This document shows, piece after piece, positions 54,568 through 63,611 of a stretch of DNA of 64,000 nt (positions are counted from its first letter, which is position 1; the number at the start of each line of letters is the position of its first letter). The notes beneath the pieces are model-generated. The model saw only the letters and a program-made list of their open reading frames with translations. It was not told where the DNA came from and searched no databases. The position numbers and the translations under genes were made by a program. Origin of the DNA: Flexivirga aerilata (lineage in GTDB: Bacteria; Actinomycetota; Actinomycetes; Actinomycetales; Dermatophilaceae); contig NZ_JABENB010000001.1 of the NCBI RefSeq assembly GCF_013002715.1, forward strand, positions 1,550,001 to 1,614,000, given 5' to 3'.

Positions 54568-55020
54568 GTGAAAGAGATTGTCGTCACTGCAGATTCGAGC
54601 GCATCGGTCGCACGTCTGTGGCAGGTCGTGTCCGACTGGGACGCGCACTCGCGCGCCTTCCCGTTCACCCGTATGACGGTGCTCGCGGGCGACCCCGGCG
54701 TCGGCCAGCGGCTGGACGCGATCACCGCGATCGGGCCGGTGCGCATGCACGACCCGATGACCGTCGTCCGGTGGGAGCCGCCGGGGGAGTCCGGCGCGTC
54801 GGCGGCCCTCGCGATCCACAAGACCGGGCGGGTGCTCGGCGGCGACGCCACCGTCGAGGTCACGCCGACCGCCACCGGCTCCCGGCTGACCTGGCGCACC
54901 GACGTCGGGCCGGCCCCGGCGTGGCTGCGTCGCCTCTCCGCGCCCGCATCCGGGCCGGTCGGGGGCCTGGTCTACCGGCACGCGGTCGGCCGGCTCGTCG
55001 CGGAGGCCGAGCATGGCTGA
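54568..55020 (+). CDS. SRPBCC/polyketide cyclase-like protein
   Basis: 150 residues from GTG 54568. The start VVTADSSASVARLWQVVSDW is typical of START/SRPBCC proteins, with a central beta sheet (GQRLDAITAIGPVRMHDPMT) and a C-terminal helix (PVGGLVYRHAVGRLVAEAEH). They bind small hydrophobic ligands; no ligand can be named. It overlaps the tag start by 8 bases. Confidence 0.8.
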   Translation: MKEIVVTADSSASVARLWQVVSDWDAHSRAFPFTRMTVLAGDPGVGQRLDAITAIGPVRMHDPMTVVRWEPPGESGASAALAIHKTGRVLGGDATVEVTPTATGSRLTWRTDVGPAPAWLRRLSAPASGPVGGLVYRHAVGRLVAEAEHG

Positions 55021-55624
55021 CCTGCCTGACCTGACTGACCTGCCTGGCCCGCCATCCCTCGTGGTCGGCGACGACGGCCGGGCGCGGTGCGCCTGGGGCG
55101 CCTCCACTGACGACTACCGCGTCTACCACGACACCGAGTGGGGCGCGCCCGTGCGCGGCGAGCAGGCGCTCTACGAACGCATCACGCTGGAGGCCTTCCA
55201 GTCGGGGCTGTCCTGGCTGACGATCCTGCGCAAACGCCCGGCGTTCCGTGCCGCGTTCGCCGGCTTCGACCCGGAGGTCGTCGCCGGTTACGGCGACGCC
55301 GACCGCGAGCGGCTGATGCAGGACGCCGGCATCGTGCGCAACCGCCGCAAGATCGACGCGGCGATCACCAACGCAGCCGCCGTGCTCCGGCTGCGCGAGG
55401 CCGGCGGACTCGACCAACTCATCTGGTCCCACCGCCCGCAGACGCACCGTCGTCCGCAATCGTTCGCCGAAACCCCAGCAACCACACCCGAATCCGTCGC
55501 TCTCGCCAAGGCCCTGAAGAAGGCGGGCTTCGCCCACGTCGGGCCGACCACCATGTATGCCGCGATGCAGGCGTGCGGCATTGTCGACGACCACATTGCC
55601 GGCTGCTTCCGGGCCCAGTCGTGA
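55013..55624 (+). CDS. tag: DNA-3-methyladenine glycosylase I
   Basis: 203 residues. The Tag motifs are RCAWGASTDDYRVYHDTEWG (Trp and His), GEQALYERITLEAFQSGLSW (Glu and Trp near 62), and FAHVGPTTMYAAMQACGIVD then DH near the end. It removes 3-methyladenine from DNA. The N-terminus has a DLPDLTDLPG repeat encoded by a CTGACCTGCC-type DNA repeat. It follows the LOG and DivIVA genes as tagA does in mycobacteria. Confidence 0.92.
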   Translation: MADLPDLTDLPGPPSLVVGDDGRARCAWGASTDDYRVYHDTEWGAPVRGEQALYERITLEAFQSGLSWLTILRKRPAFRAAFAGFDPEVVAGYGDADRERLMQDAGIVRNRRKIDAAITNAAAVLRLREAGGLDQLIWSHRPQTHRRPQSFAETPATTPESVALAKALKKAGFAHVGPTTMYAAMQACGIVDDHIAGCFRAQS

Positions 55625-56892
55625 GCGTGCGCACCTCTCCGGCGCCGGCCGCATCGGCCGCGGCTCCCGTCATACGGCCAGGCGGCTGGCGTCTGCGGCT
55701 GACCCGGCTGCTCGACCACCGGCTGCTGCTCTGCGTCGCGGTGGCCTACCTGGCGTTCCGGTTGTTCTCGGCGATCGTGATGGCGTTGGTCGCCTCGCAC
55801 CAGGACCTCGGCTTCGTCTATTACTCCACGGGCCGCCAGGACTACTGGGAGATGACCCACGTCTGGGACGGCCGGTGGTACCAGCGGATCGTCGAGGACG
55901 GCTATCCGGGCACCCTGCCGCGCGACTCGAGCGGCAACGTCGCCCAGAACCAGTGGGCGTTCTACCCGATGTACCCGATGCTCGTGTCCGCGTTGATGTG
56001 GCTCACCGGCGGGTCGTTCGCGGTCGTGGGCTCGCTGCTCTCGCTCGTGCTCGGGCTGGTCGCGGCACTGCTCATGGCGGTGTTGTTCCGGCAGCAGGTG
56101 GGTGCGGTCGCCGCGTTCGGGGCGGTCTGCGTCTATGCGGCAGCACCGCCGTCGCCGGTGCTGCAGATGACCTACACCGAGTCGCTCGCGATGGTGTTGC
56201 TGCTCGTGGCGCTGCTCGGCTTCCAGCGGCACAACTGGTGGCTGGTGACGCTCGCCGCGCTCGCCTGCGGGGTCGCCCGGCCGATCGCGGTGCCGTTGGC
56301 GCTGGTCGCGCTCGTCGTGGCGTGGCACCGCTGGAAGGAGCGTGACCGGCGCCCGATCTCCCGCGGCGAGTGGGCCGGTATGGCGTCGGCGCTCGTCGCG
56401 TGCGGCCTCTCCTGGGCGATCTGGCCGGTCTACGCAGGGCTGCGGACCGGGAGCTTCTCGGCATACACCGACACGATGGCCGCCTGGCGCGGCGGCGGGT
56501 CGATCACCTACTTCGTGTCCTGGGCGGGCAACTTCGACCGGCTCTTCGGACCGGTCGGGGCGGCGTTCTGGCTGACCGTGATGATCGTCGGCTTCCTGGC
56601 GCTGGTGCTCGGGCCGTGGGCGTCCGCCCTCGGCACGGTGCTGCGCACCTGGGTGCTCGCCTACGGGTTCTACCTGCTGGCCGTCCTGGACGCCTGGACC
56701 AGCACCTACCGCTACCTGCTGCTGATGTTCCCGATCGCGGTGGTGCTGATCGGTGCCGGCTGGCAGGACCGGCGCAACTGGCTGTTCGTCGGCCCGCGGA
56801 CGGTGATCTGGGTGGTGCTCGGCCTCGGCTGGCAGGTCTGGTGGTGCTGGACGCTGCTCGTGCTCACCCACATCGGTGGCGACGCGATCTGA
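55621..56892 (+). CDS. PIG-V-like mannosyltransferase, membrane protein
   Basis: 423 residues from a GTG that overlaps the tag stop (GTGA). About ten membrane helices; the first outer loop has WDGRWYQRIVEDGYPG near 88, with the Asp of the GT-C fold catalytic motif, and NQWAFYPMYPML follows as in PIG-V mannosyltransferases. It probably transfers a sugar from a polyprenyl donor to an envelope glycolipid or protein. Acceptor and sugar are unknown. Confidence 0.8.
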   Translation: MSVRTSPAPAASAAAPVIRPGGWRLRLTRLLDHRLLLCVAVAYLAFRLFSAIVMALVASHQDLGFVYYSTGRQDYWEMTHVWDGRWYQRIVEDGYPGTLPRDSSGNVAQNQWAFYPMYPMLVSALMWLTGGSFAVVGSLLSLVLGLVAALLMAVLFRQQVGAVAAFGAVCVYAAAPPSPVLQMTYTESLAMVLLLVALLGFQRHNWWLVTLAALACGVARPIAVPLALVALVVAWHRWKERDRRPISRGEWAGMASALVACGLSWAIWPVYAGLRTGSFSAYTDTMAAWRGGGSITYFVSWAGNFDRLFGPVGAAFWLTVMIVGFLALVLGPWASALGTVLRTWVLAYGFYLLAVLDAWTSTYRYLLLMFPIAVVLIGAGWQDRRNWLFVGPRTVIWVVLGLGWQVWWCWTLLVLTHIGGDAI

Positions 56893-56894
56893 CG

Positions 56895-56935
56895 CGCAAC
56901 CCGAATCGCAATCAATCGCAACCCGAATCGCAATC
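56895..56935. repeat. 19-base direct repeat after the PIG-V gene
   Basis: CGCAACCCGAATCGCAATC occurs at 56895-56913 and 56917-56935. The 216-base gap that follows is locally richer in A/T, with GAATTC and ATTTGATTG; it probably carries the promoter of the hydrolase gene, but no -35/-10 can be set with confidence. Confidence 0.6.
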
Positions 56936-57108
56936 GGTCGCATTTGATTGCCCCCAATCCACACATCGGCCGTTCATCCAGTTACGTTGGCTGTGCCGCG
57001 ACAGGGGGGCTGTCGTCCGAAGGGGCTCGCAACACTGCGAGAGGGATGTTCGCGTCTGGGGAGGCGCGTTCGCGGCGAAACACATTGTGAATGAGGGGAA
57101 TTCGTCTG

Positions 57109-58806
57109 ATGCCTTTGTATGGAATCGACATCAGCAACAACACCGGGGACATCGATCTGGCCGCCGTGCCCTACGACATCCTCGGGCTCAAGGCGACGGA
57201 GGGCCGGGGCTACCGCGACCAGTGGATGGCACGCCATTCCGACCTGAACCGCCGCACCAAGAACGCCGACGAGGTCTACTACCACTTCGTCTCGACCGGC
57301 AACACGGCCGAGCAGGAGGCGGCCAACTTCATCGAGACCGTTCGTGACCGGCTCCGGCCGCAGGATTGCATCTGCCTGGACTGGGAAGGCGCCGGCGTCG
57401 ACAACGGGGTCGAATGGGCACGCCGGTGGTGCCAGATCGTCGAGCCGGCGCTCGGCAAGCGCCCGTGGATCTACGCCCAGCAGTCCATTCTCGGGATGTT
57501 CGCGGGGACCGACATCGCCGACAACAACCCGCTCTGGATCGCCAACTACGGCCGGTCGCAGACGACTGGCGGCTATGGCGACCGGCCCTCGGTCCGGTGG
57601 TCCGGCGAGCCGTTCCGGCGGATCGTGGCCTGGCAGTTCACCGACAAGGGCCACCTCGACGGCTACTCCGGCACGCTCGACCTCGACGAGTTCTACGTCG
57701 AGCCCGGCCGGCTGATCGACTGGGCGGGCAACGTCGGCGGCGGCGAGCAGCCGCAGCCGGTGCCCGAGGTCTCGGGCCGCATCGGGGAGCGGTGGCGTGA
57801 GCTCGGCGGCCCCAACTCACCGCTCGGCAATCCGACCGGTGAGGAGATCGCCACCCCGCGCGGTGCCTGGCGGCAGTTCGAGCACGGCGTGATGATCTGG
57901 TCGCCGGAGACCGACGCGCACCCCAACTACGGTGCGATCCGCGAGCGCTACGCCGACTACGACTACGAGTACGGCCGGCTCGGCTTCCCGATCAGCGACG
58001 AATACCAGATCAAGGAGGACGGTCGCTGGCAGGAGTTCGAGCACGGCGCCATCTACTGGTCACCGGCGACGGGGGCGCACGCGGTCTACGGCCGGATCCG
58101 GGAGCGCTGGGGCGAATTCGGTTGGGAGAACGGCGCTTTGGGCTACCCGACCTCGGACGAGTTCGACGGCAGCAAGCCCGGTGGCCGGGTGCAGCGCTTC
58201 CAGGGCGGCGTCATGTACTGGACCCCGGCGGGCGACGCGCACCCGGTGTGGGGCCTGATGTTCGAGCGCTACACCCAGGACGGCTGGGAAGGCGGTCGCT
58301 GGGGTTACCCGGTGAGCGACGAACGCCGGACCGGCGCCGGCTGGGAGCAGGACTTCGAGGGCGGCCGGATGGACATCGCCGGTGGCACGCCTCCGCCCGC
58401 TCCGGCGCAGTACGTGCGGCCGGTGAAGGACCCGGCGAAGAACCCGATCGGTGCCAAGTGGCGCCAGCCCGGGCGGATGTGGAAGGCCGGCCATCACACC
58501 GGCATCGACATCGTGTGCCCGACCGGCACGCCGGTCTACGCGACGATCGGCGGGGACGTCCGGGATCGGCCGTGGGGCCCGTCGTACGGCACCTTCGTGG
58601 TGATCAACGACGACGTCGACGGCTCCGACTGGGGCTACTGCCACCTGTCCCGCAAGGTGGTGAGCGTCGGCCAGCGAGTGCAGACCGGCGACCTGATCGG
58701 CTACTCGGGTGCCACCGGCAACGTCTCGGGGCCGCACCTGCACCTCGAGCGGCGCCCGCGCGGCGGCCAGTACGGGTCGGACCTCGACCCCAACCTCTGG
58801 CCCTGA
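57109..58806 (+). CDS. GH25 muramidase-LGFP-M23 endopeptidase fusion (endolysin-like)
   Basis: 565 residues. Residues 1-205 form a GH25 muramidase (LYGIDISNNTGDIDLAAV; catalytic CICLDWEGAG; IVAWQFTDKGHLDGYSGTLD). Four LGFP repeats occupy about 225-420 (ALGYPTSDE-type ends). Residues 430-565 form an M23 endopeptidase with zinc motifs GHHTGIDIV and GPHLHLE. It could cut both glycan and peptide bonds of peptidoglycan. There is no signal peptide or membrane helix, as in phage endolysins, but no phage gene is nearby. ATG 57109 follows GAGGGG by about 12 bases; MRGIRLMPLYG from 57091 is an alternative. Confidence 0.87.
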   Translation: MPLYGIDISNNTGDIDLAAVPYDILGLKATEGRGYRDQWMARHSDLNRRTKNADEVYYHFVSTGNTAEQEAANFIETVRDRLRPQDCICLDWEGAGVDNGVEWARRWCQIVEPALGKRPWIYAQQSILGMFAGTDIADNNPLWIANYGRSQTTGGYGDRPSVRWSGEPFRRIVAWQFTDKGHLDGYSGTLDLDEFYVEPGRLIDWAGNVGGGEQPQPVPEVSGRIGERWRELGGPNSPLGNPTGEEIATPRGAWRQFEHGVMIWSPETDAHPNYGAIRERYADYDYEYGRLGFPISDEYQIKEDGRWQEFEHGAIYWSPATGAHAVYGRIRERWGEFGWENGALGYPTSDEFDGSKPGGRVQRFQGGVMYWTPAGDAHPVWGLMFERYTQDGWEGGRWGYPVSDERRTGAGWEQDFEGGRMDIAGGTPPPAPAQYVRPVKDPAKNPIGAKWRQPGRMWKAGHHTGIDIVCPTGTPVYATIGGDVRDRPWGPSYGTFVVINDDVDGSDWGYCHLSRKVVSVGQRVQTGDLIGYSGATGNVSGPHLHLERRPRGGQYGSDLDPNLWP

Positions 58807-58860
58807 TCCGCACCTGCTGACCCCGGCACCACGGGCCAGCACGGGTCGCCACAGGGATTA

Positions 58861-58934
58861 CCGCGAGTGACGGCTCCGTCGGCGGCTGACGGTCGATTGC
58901 GACCGTCGGTCGGTGAGGGAGCCGTCACTCGCGG
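58861..58934. repeat. Nested palindrome C (REP-like element)
   Basis: Outer arms CCGCGAGTGACGGCTCC (58861-58877) and GGAGCCGTCACTCGCGG (58918-58934) pair perfectly over 17 bases; the inner hairpin is GACGGTCG-ATTG-CGACCGTC. It sits between convergent genes and shares its outer arm with elements A and B. Confidence 0.85.
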
Positions 58935-58952
58935 GCTGTGCGCGCCGGGACC

Positions 58953-60341
58953 TCAGCTCTGGTGGTCGGTGCCGTCGCCGTGGCGGGGCTGCGGCTGGCC
59001 CGGCAGCTGCACCCCCTGCGGCGGGTATGCCGGGGGCGGCCCCTGCTGCAGCTGCGGCGGCTCACCCTGGCGCGGCTGGGCGGCCGTCGTCTCGGGCGAG
59101 ACCTCCGGCTGACCGTCGGGCGACTGGCCCGATCCCGACTGCCCCGGCTGCCCGGACTGGCTGGGCTGCCCCGATCCCGACTGGCCCGCGGCCGGGGACG
59201 GCGTCTCGGCGGCGCGCTTGGCGAGCCGGCCGGCCAGGGTCTCCTGCTCGGGGTCGGCCGACTGCCGCGCGACCGCCTCGGCGTCGGCGACCGCCTTGGC
59301 GACCGCCGGGTCGCGGGTCAGCTTGAACCACTCGGCGACGTCCTCGTCCTCGACCGGCGCCAGGTCCTCCGACGGCGGCATCTCGTAACGGAAGGTGCCG
59401 TCCTCGCCCTTGGTGCCGAACGACTTGGCGAAGCCCTGCAGCGCCGACCCGAAGTCGGTCGGCACCACCCACACCTTGCTCGCCTCGCCCTTGGCCATCT
59501 CGGGCAGCGTGCGCAGGTATTGGTAGGCCAGCAGCTCCGGGGTGGGCTTGCTCGCCCGGATCGCGTTGAACGTCTTCTCGATCGCCTTGGCCTCACCCTG
59601 CGCCTGGAGATACTGGGCGGCACGGTCACCCTCGGCGCGCAGCACCTGCGACTGCCGGTCGGCCTCGGCGGCCAGGATCGCCGCCTGCTTGGCACCCTCG
59701 GCGGCGAGGATCTGGCTCTGCTTGTCACCCTCGGCCGACTTGATCGCGGCCTCGCGGTGACCCTCGGCCGCCAGGATGGTCGCCCGCTTCTCGCGGTCGG
59801 CCTTCATCTGCTTCTCCATCGACTCCTGGATCGACGGCGGCGGGAAGATCGACTTCAGCTCCACCCGGGCCACGCGCAGGCCCCAGCGGCCGGTCGCCTC
59901 GTCGAGCACGCCGCGCAGCTGGGCGTTGATCGTCTCGCGTGAGGTGAGGGTCTCCTCCAGCGTCATACCGCCGACGACGTTGCGCAGCGTGGTGGTGGTC
60001 AGCTGCTCGACACCGACGATGTAGTCGTTGATCTCATAGACCGCGGCGCGGGGGTCGGTCACCTGGAAGTAGACGACGGTGTCGATGTTCACCGTCAGGT
60101 TGTCCTCGGTGATGACCGGCTGCGGCGGGAAGGACACCACCCGTTCGCGCAGATCCACCCGGGCGCGCACGCGGTCGATGAACGGCATCAGCAGCGTCAG
60201 CTGGCCCGACACGGTCTTGGTGTACCGCCCGAGCCGCTCGATCACCGCGGCTTCGGCCTGCGGGATCAGCGCCACGGACTTCACGACCACGACGATCACC
60301 AGGATCACCAGGATCGCGACGACGATCAGGACTGGTTCCAT
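58953..60341 (-). CDS. SPFH/Band 7 protein (stomatin/QmcA type)
   Basis: 462 residues. One N-terminal helix (VLIVVAILVILVIVVVVKSV), the SPFH domain (AVIERLGRYTKTVSGQLTLL; DNLTVNIDTVVYFQVTDPRA; RETINAQLRGVLDEATGRWG), a coiled coil rich in AAEG repeats (about 185-270), and an extended Gln/Pro/Gly/Ser tail with SGSGQPSQSGQPGQSGSGQS. Such proteins build membrane microdomains and regulate proteases. It is 3 bases behind the NfeD gene, its usual partner. Confidence 0.93.
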   Translation of the reverse strand: MEPVLIVVAILVILVIVVVVKSVALIPQAEAAVIERLGRYTKTVSGQLTLLMPFIDRVRARVDLRERVVSFPPQPVITEDNLTVNIDTVVYFQVTDPRAAVYEINDYIVGVEQLTTTTLRNVVGGMTLEETLTSRETINAQLRGVLDEATGRWGLRVARVELKSIFPPPSIQESMEKQMKADREKRATILAAEGHREAAIKSAEGDKQSQILAAEGAKQAAILAAEADRQSQVLRAEGDRAAQYLQAQGEAKAIEKTFNAIRASKPTPELLAYQYLRTLPEMAKGEASKVWVVPTDFGSALQGFAKSFGTKGEDGTFRYEMPPSEDLAPVEDEDVAEWFKLTRDPAVAKAVADAEAVARQSADPEQETLAGRLAKRAAETPSPAAGQSGSGQPSQSGQPGQSGSGQSPDGQPEVSPETTAAQPRQGEPPQLQQGPPPAYPPQGVQLPGQPQPRHGDGTDHQS

Positions 60342-60344
60342 ATG

Positions 60345-60773
60345 TCAATCTCCCCGTTTCACGACGGCTGTCGCGCCGTCGATGTCATGGACGACCACCG
60401 TCTCGCCGGTGCGGAACGTGTCGTCCTCGTCGGCGGGTCTCGCCGACCAGATCTCACCGGCCAGCCGGATCTGGCCACCGGTGTTGCCGAAGGCGGCGAG
60501 CACGGTCGCCTCCTCGCCCCGCAGCGCGTCGATGCCCATCCGCGTCCCCGGTGAGCGCAGCAGGTGCCGCTTGATCACCGGGCGTACGCCGAGCACCAGC
60601 CCGACGGACACGATCGCGAAGATGACACCGGTCAGCCACAGCGGCGCGCCGAGCCACGCGGCGAGTGCCGCCGCGAGTGCCCCGCCGCCCAGCATGAGCA
60701 GCACGAAATCCCCGCTGAGTGCCTCTGCTGCTGCCAGCAGAACCCCCGCGGCGAACCACACGATGGCTGCCAT
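60345..60773 (-). CDS. NfeD-family membrane protein
   Basis: 142 residues, the short NfeD type without protease domain. Two to three helices (IVWFAAGVLLAAAEALSGDF; WLTGVIFAIVSVGLVLGVRP) are followed by an OB-fold (GEEATVLAAFGNTGGQIRLA; GETVVVHDIDGATAVVKRG). It works with the SPFH protein encoded just downstream. ATG 60773 starts the pair. Confidence 0.9.
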   Translation of the reverse strand: MAAIVWFAAGVLLAAAEALSGDFVLLMLGGGALAAALAAWLGAPLWLTGVIFAIVSVGLVLGVRPVIKRHLLRSPGTRMGIDALRGEEATVLAAFGNTGGQIRLAGEIWSARPADEDDTFRTGETVVVHDIDGATAVVKRGD

Positions 60774-60825
60774 GGGCTCATTGTTTCATGAGCGACGTCA
60801 CACGCCGGATGTGACAGGTGGTGCG

Positions 60826-61629
60826 TCACCGGCCGGTGAAGACCGGCTGCTCCTTGGCGAGGAAGGCGTCGACGGCTGCCTTGTGGTCGGCCGTCGCGCC
60901 GGTGTCGTTCATCAGCTGCCCCTCGTGCGCGAGCGACTCGGCGAGGGTGTGGGTGGCCGAGTATTCGACCGCGCGCCGGATGGCGCCGTACGCCCGGGTC
61001 GGCCCGGCGGCGAGCGTGCGCGCCGTCTGCGCCACCTCGGCCGCGAACTCGCCGGCAGGTATGACGCGGGTCGCGATCCCGAGCTGCAGCGCCTCGTCCG
61101 CCTTGACGGTCCGCGGCATCAGCAGCAGCTCCTTGGCCTTGGCCACGCCGACCAGCCGCGGCAGCCAGAACGACGACCCGGAGTCGCTGGAGAGGGCGAT
61201 CCCGGCGAACGCCAGGTTGAAGCCGGCCGCGTCGCTCACCAGCCGCAGGTCGCAGGCGAAGGTGAACGCCGCACCGGCACCGGCGGCGACGCCGTTGACC
61301 GCAGCGATGACCGGCTTGTCCATGGTCGAGAGCAACTCCACGATTGGGTTGTAGTGCTCGGCGACCGTGGTGAACAGGCTCTCCGAGCCCTCTGCCAGGA
61401 GCCCGACGTGCTCTTTCAGGTCCTGGCCGACGCAGAACGCGCGGCCGGTGCCGGTCAGCACCACGCAGCGCGCCTCCGGGTCGGCGGCCACCCGCTGCAG
61501 CGCCGCGAGCAGCGCCTCCTTGGTGGCGATGTCGAGGGAGTTCATCGCGTCCGGCCGGTTGAGCCGGACCGTCGCCACCCCCTCGGCGTACTCGACGACG
61601 ACGGGCTGGTCGGTGGCGGCATCGGTCAT
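60826..61629 (-). CDS. Enoyl-CoA hydratase/isomerase family protein
   Basis: 267 residues, crotonase fold. RPDAMNSLDIATKEALLAAL near 27, the oxyanion-hole stretch GTGRAFCVGQDLKEH near 60 and VAAVNGVAAGAGAAFTFACD-like AAVNGVAAGAGAAFTFACDL near 108 are present. The second active-site position SSDSGSSFWLPRLVG has Asp-Ser-Gly where hydratases have Glu, so isomerase (PaaG-type) activity is likely. GAGGAG lies about 12 bases before ATG 61629. Confidence 0.87.
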   Translation of the reverse strand: MTDAATDQPVVVEYAEGVATVRLNRPDAMNSLDIATKEALLAALQRVAADPEARCVVLTGTGRAFCVGQDLKEHVGLLAEGSESLFTTVAEHYNPIVELLSTMDKPVIAAVNGVAAGAGAAFTFACDLRLVSDAAGFNLAFAGIALSSDSGSSFWLPRLVGVAKAKELLLMPRTVKADEALQLGIATRVIPAGEFAAEVAQTARTLAAGPTRAYGAIRRAVEYSATHTLAESLAHEGQLMNDTGATADHKAAVDAFLAKEQPVFTGR

Positions 61630-61848
61630 GCGGGGTGACTCCTCGGTCGGGACGGCGTGCGGTTCGCCCGTCATTCTGCGGCATGCCCCGGCGCCATCGG
61701 ATCGGTACAGGATTTCCCTACGCAGCGAGGTTGCTGAAATAATGAGCCAACTTGATGGCTGCATCGGCCGGACCAACCGGCATCGAAACACCGCGTGGCA
61801 AAGATGCGGCCGCACGCTGACGCCGCGCGGGCGGAAGGGGAAGCAGCC

Positions 61849-62016
61849 ATGGCGGCTATGAAGCCGAGGACCGGAGACGGCCCGCTCGAGGTCACCAAGG
61901 AAGGCCGCAGCATCCTGCTGCGCATGCCGCTCGAGGGTGGTGGCCGCCTGGTGGTCGAGATGAACGCCGAGGAGGCCCAGGCGCTCGGCGACGCGATCAA
62001 GGGTTGCATCGGCTGA
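61849..62016 (+). CDS. DUF3117 small protein
   Basis: 55 residues, nearly invariant across actinobacteria: MAAMKPRTGDGPLEVTKEGR then a small beta hairpin RLVVEMNAEEAQALGDAIKG. The function is unknown. GGAAGGGG ribosome site lies about 10 bases ahead; a longer in-frame start at 61795 is unlikely. In M. tuberculosis it is Rv1211, next to tagA. The 219 bases upstream hold its promoter; TTGCTG and AATAATG near 61731 are A/T-rich but not conclusive. Confidence 0.88.
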   Translation: MAAMKPRTGDGPLEVTKEGRSILLRMPLEGGGRLVVEMNAEEAQALGDAIKGCIG

Positions 62017-62041
62017 CCCGACCACCCGCGAACACCGCGTG

Positions 62042-62075
62042 AACGGCCCCGCACCACTGCTGGTGCGGGGCCGTT
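62042..62075. terminator. Intrinsic terminator after DUF3117
   Basis: Arms AACGGCCCCGCACCA (62042-62056) and TGGTGCGGGGCCGTT (62061-62075) pair over 15 bases with loop CTGC and end in TTT. It also serves the convergent methyltransferase gene that ends at 62128. Confidence 0.88.
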
Positions 62076-62127
62076 TCGCGCGTGCTTGTCAGGTCTCGCG
62101 CACGGTATGCCGGGGCGAGCGCCCGCC

Positions 62128-62760
62128 TCAGCGGCGCACTGCGGCCAGCAGCCCGTCGCCGACCGGCAGCAGGCTCGTCACCCAGGCAGGGTCGTCGCGC
62201 AACTGCTTGCCGAGGTCGCGCAGCAGCACGGTCGTCTCGTCCCGCACCGCCGGGTCGGCCACCTTGTCGTGCCAGAGCATGTTGTCGATCACGAGCAGGC
62301 CACCCGGGCGCAGCAGCTTCTGGGCCGCCTCCACGTAGGCGGGGTAGTCGGGCTTGTGCGCATCGACCAGCACCAGGTCGTAGCCGCCGTCGGCGAGGCG
62401 CGACATGACCTTCAGCGCGTCGCCGGTGATGATCCGGGTGCGGCCGGGTGCGACGCCGGCCTCGGCATACGCCTGCCGCGCGGCGCGCTGGTGCTCGGTC
62501 TTCACATCGATCGTGGTGAGCACGCCGTCGGCCGGCATGCCGTCGAGCAGCCACAGCCCGGAGACACCGGCTCCCGTGCCGACCTCGACGACCGCGCGCG
62601 CCCCGACCGCCGCCGCCAGCATCCGCAGGGCCGGGCCGGTGCCGGCGCCGATCGGCGTCGCGCCCAGCTCCTCACCGCGGCGGCGGGCCTGCTCGACGAT
62701 CTCTGGCTCGGGGACGAACTCTTCGGCATACCCCCAGGTCGCCGGTCGCATGGAAGACAT
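62128..62760 (-). CDS. O-methyltransferase (class I, catechol-type)
   Basis: 210 residues. Motif I is VVEVGTGAGVSGLWLLDGMP near 56; YDLVLVDAHKPDYPAYVEAA near 127 holds the metal-binding Asp; GGLLVIDNMLWHDKVADPAV near 153 has the Asp-Asn pair. It belongs to the family of Rv1220c, which lies divergent from sigE in M. tuberculosis, exactly as here. The substrate is not known. Confidence 0.88.
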   Translation of the reverse strand: MSSMRPATWGYAEEFVPEPEIVEQARRRGEELGATPIGAGTGPALRMLAAAVGARAVVEVGTGAGVSGLWLLDGMPADGVLTTIDVKTEHQRAARQAYAEAGVAPGRTRIITGDALKVMSRLADGGYDLVLVDAHKPDYPAYVEAAQKLLRPGGLLVIDNMLWHDKVADPAVRDETTVLLRDLGKQLRDDPAWVTSLLPVGDGLLAAVRR

Positions 62761-62972
62761 GGCGACGAAACTAGACCCTCCGCGCGGGCGCGGGCGACGC
62801 GGGCGGTGAAAACGCACCCGTGCCGGCGGCCGGTAACGAATCGCCGGTGTCGTGCGTTGTACCGGGCACGTCACCGGTCGGTGGTGCGCGCGCACAGCGG
62901 ACGCATAGCTTGATCGGTAAGGATGGCCTCTCCTGAAGAGGTTTCCCTAAGCTTCGAGGTGAATCGCACGTC

Positions 62973-63611
62973 ATGACCGATCAACTGCTGCGGGGTGCAG
63001 TCAAGACCGAGGTGCCCGATGTGGCGCCGCCCGGCTGGGAGCCGCCGACGTGGGAGGAGATCGTCACCGAGCACTCCGCTCGCGTCTACCGTCTCGCCTA
63101 CCGGCTGACCGGCAACGTGCACGACGCCGAGGACCTGACCCACGACGTGTTCGTGCGGGTCTTCCGGTCCCTGCACTCCTACCGCCCGGGCACCTTCGAG
63201 GGCTGGCTGCACCGCATCACCACCAACGTGTTCCTCGACAAGATGCGCCGCAAGCAGCGCATCCGCTTCGACGCGCTCGCCGACGACGCCGCCGCCCGGC
63301 TGCCCAGTCGCGAGGGCAGCCCCGAGCAGGTGTATGCCGACGCGCACTTCGACGACGACGTGCAGCGGGCGCTCGACGCGCTGGCGCCGGACTTCCGCGC
63401 CGCGGTCGTGCTCTGCGACATCGAGGGCCTGTCCTACGAGGAGATCGCCGCGACGCTCGACATCAAGCTCGGCACCGTGCGGTCGCGCATCCACCGCGGG
63501 CGCGCCCAGCTGCGCGAGGCGCTGGCCCACCGCGCGCCCGAAAACCGTCCCGCGCGCACCCGTGCCGCGACCGGCGGCCTCACCCTGTCCCCGGCGGCAG
63601 GCACGCGATGA
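62973..63611 (+). CDS. sigE: ECF RNA polymerase sigma factor SigE
   Basis: 212 residues. Region 2: [20 protein letters not shown] then [14 protein letters not shown] (about 38-72) and the -10 contact region [20 protein letters not shown]; region 4: [20 protein letters not shown] and [19 protein letters not shown] (about 140-190). It controls envelope-stress genes with the anti-sigma factor that overlaps its stop (ATGA). Neighbours (O-methyltransferase before, zinc-finger anti-sigma after) match the mycobacterial sigE locus. GAGGTG lies 12 bases ahead; the 212-base divergent region has no clear ECF promoter by eye. Confidence 0.9.
   Translation: MTDQLLRGAVKTEVPDVAPPGWEPPTWEEIVTEHSARVYRLAYRLTGNVHDAEDLTHDVFVRVFRSLHSYRPGTFEGWLHRITTNVFLDKMRRKQRIRFDALADDAAARLPSREGSPEQVYADAHFDDDVQRALDALAPDFRAAVVLCDIEGLSYEEIAATLDIKLGTVRSRIHRGRAQLREALAHRAPENRPARTRAATGGLTLSPAAGTR

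Noticed and set aside
57109-58806. Prophage
   Set aside because: Only the endolysin-like gene is phage-like; there is no integrase, terminase, capsid or holin, and flanking genes are ordinary chromosomal genes.
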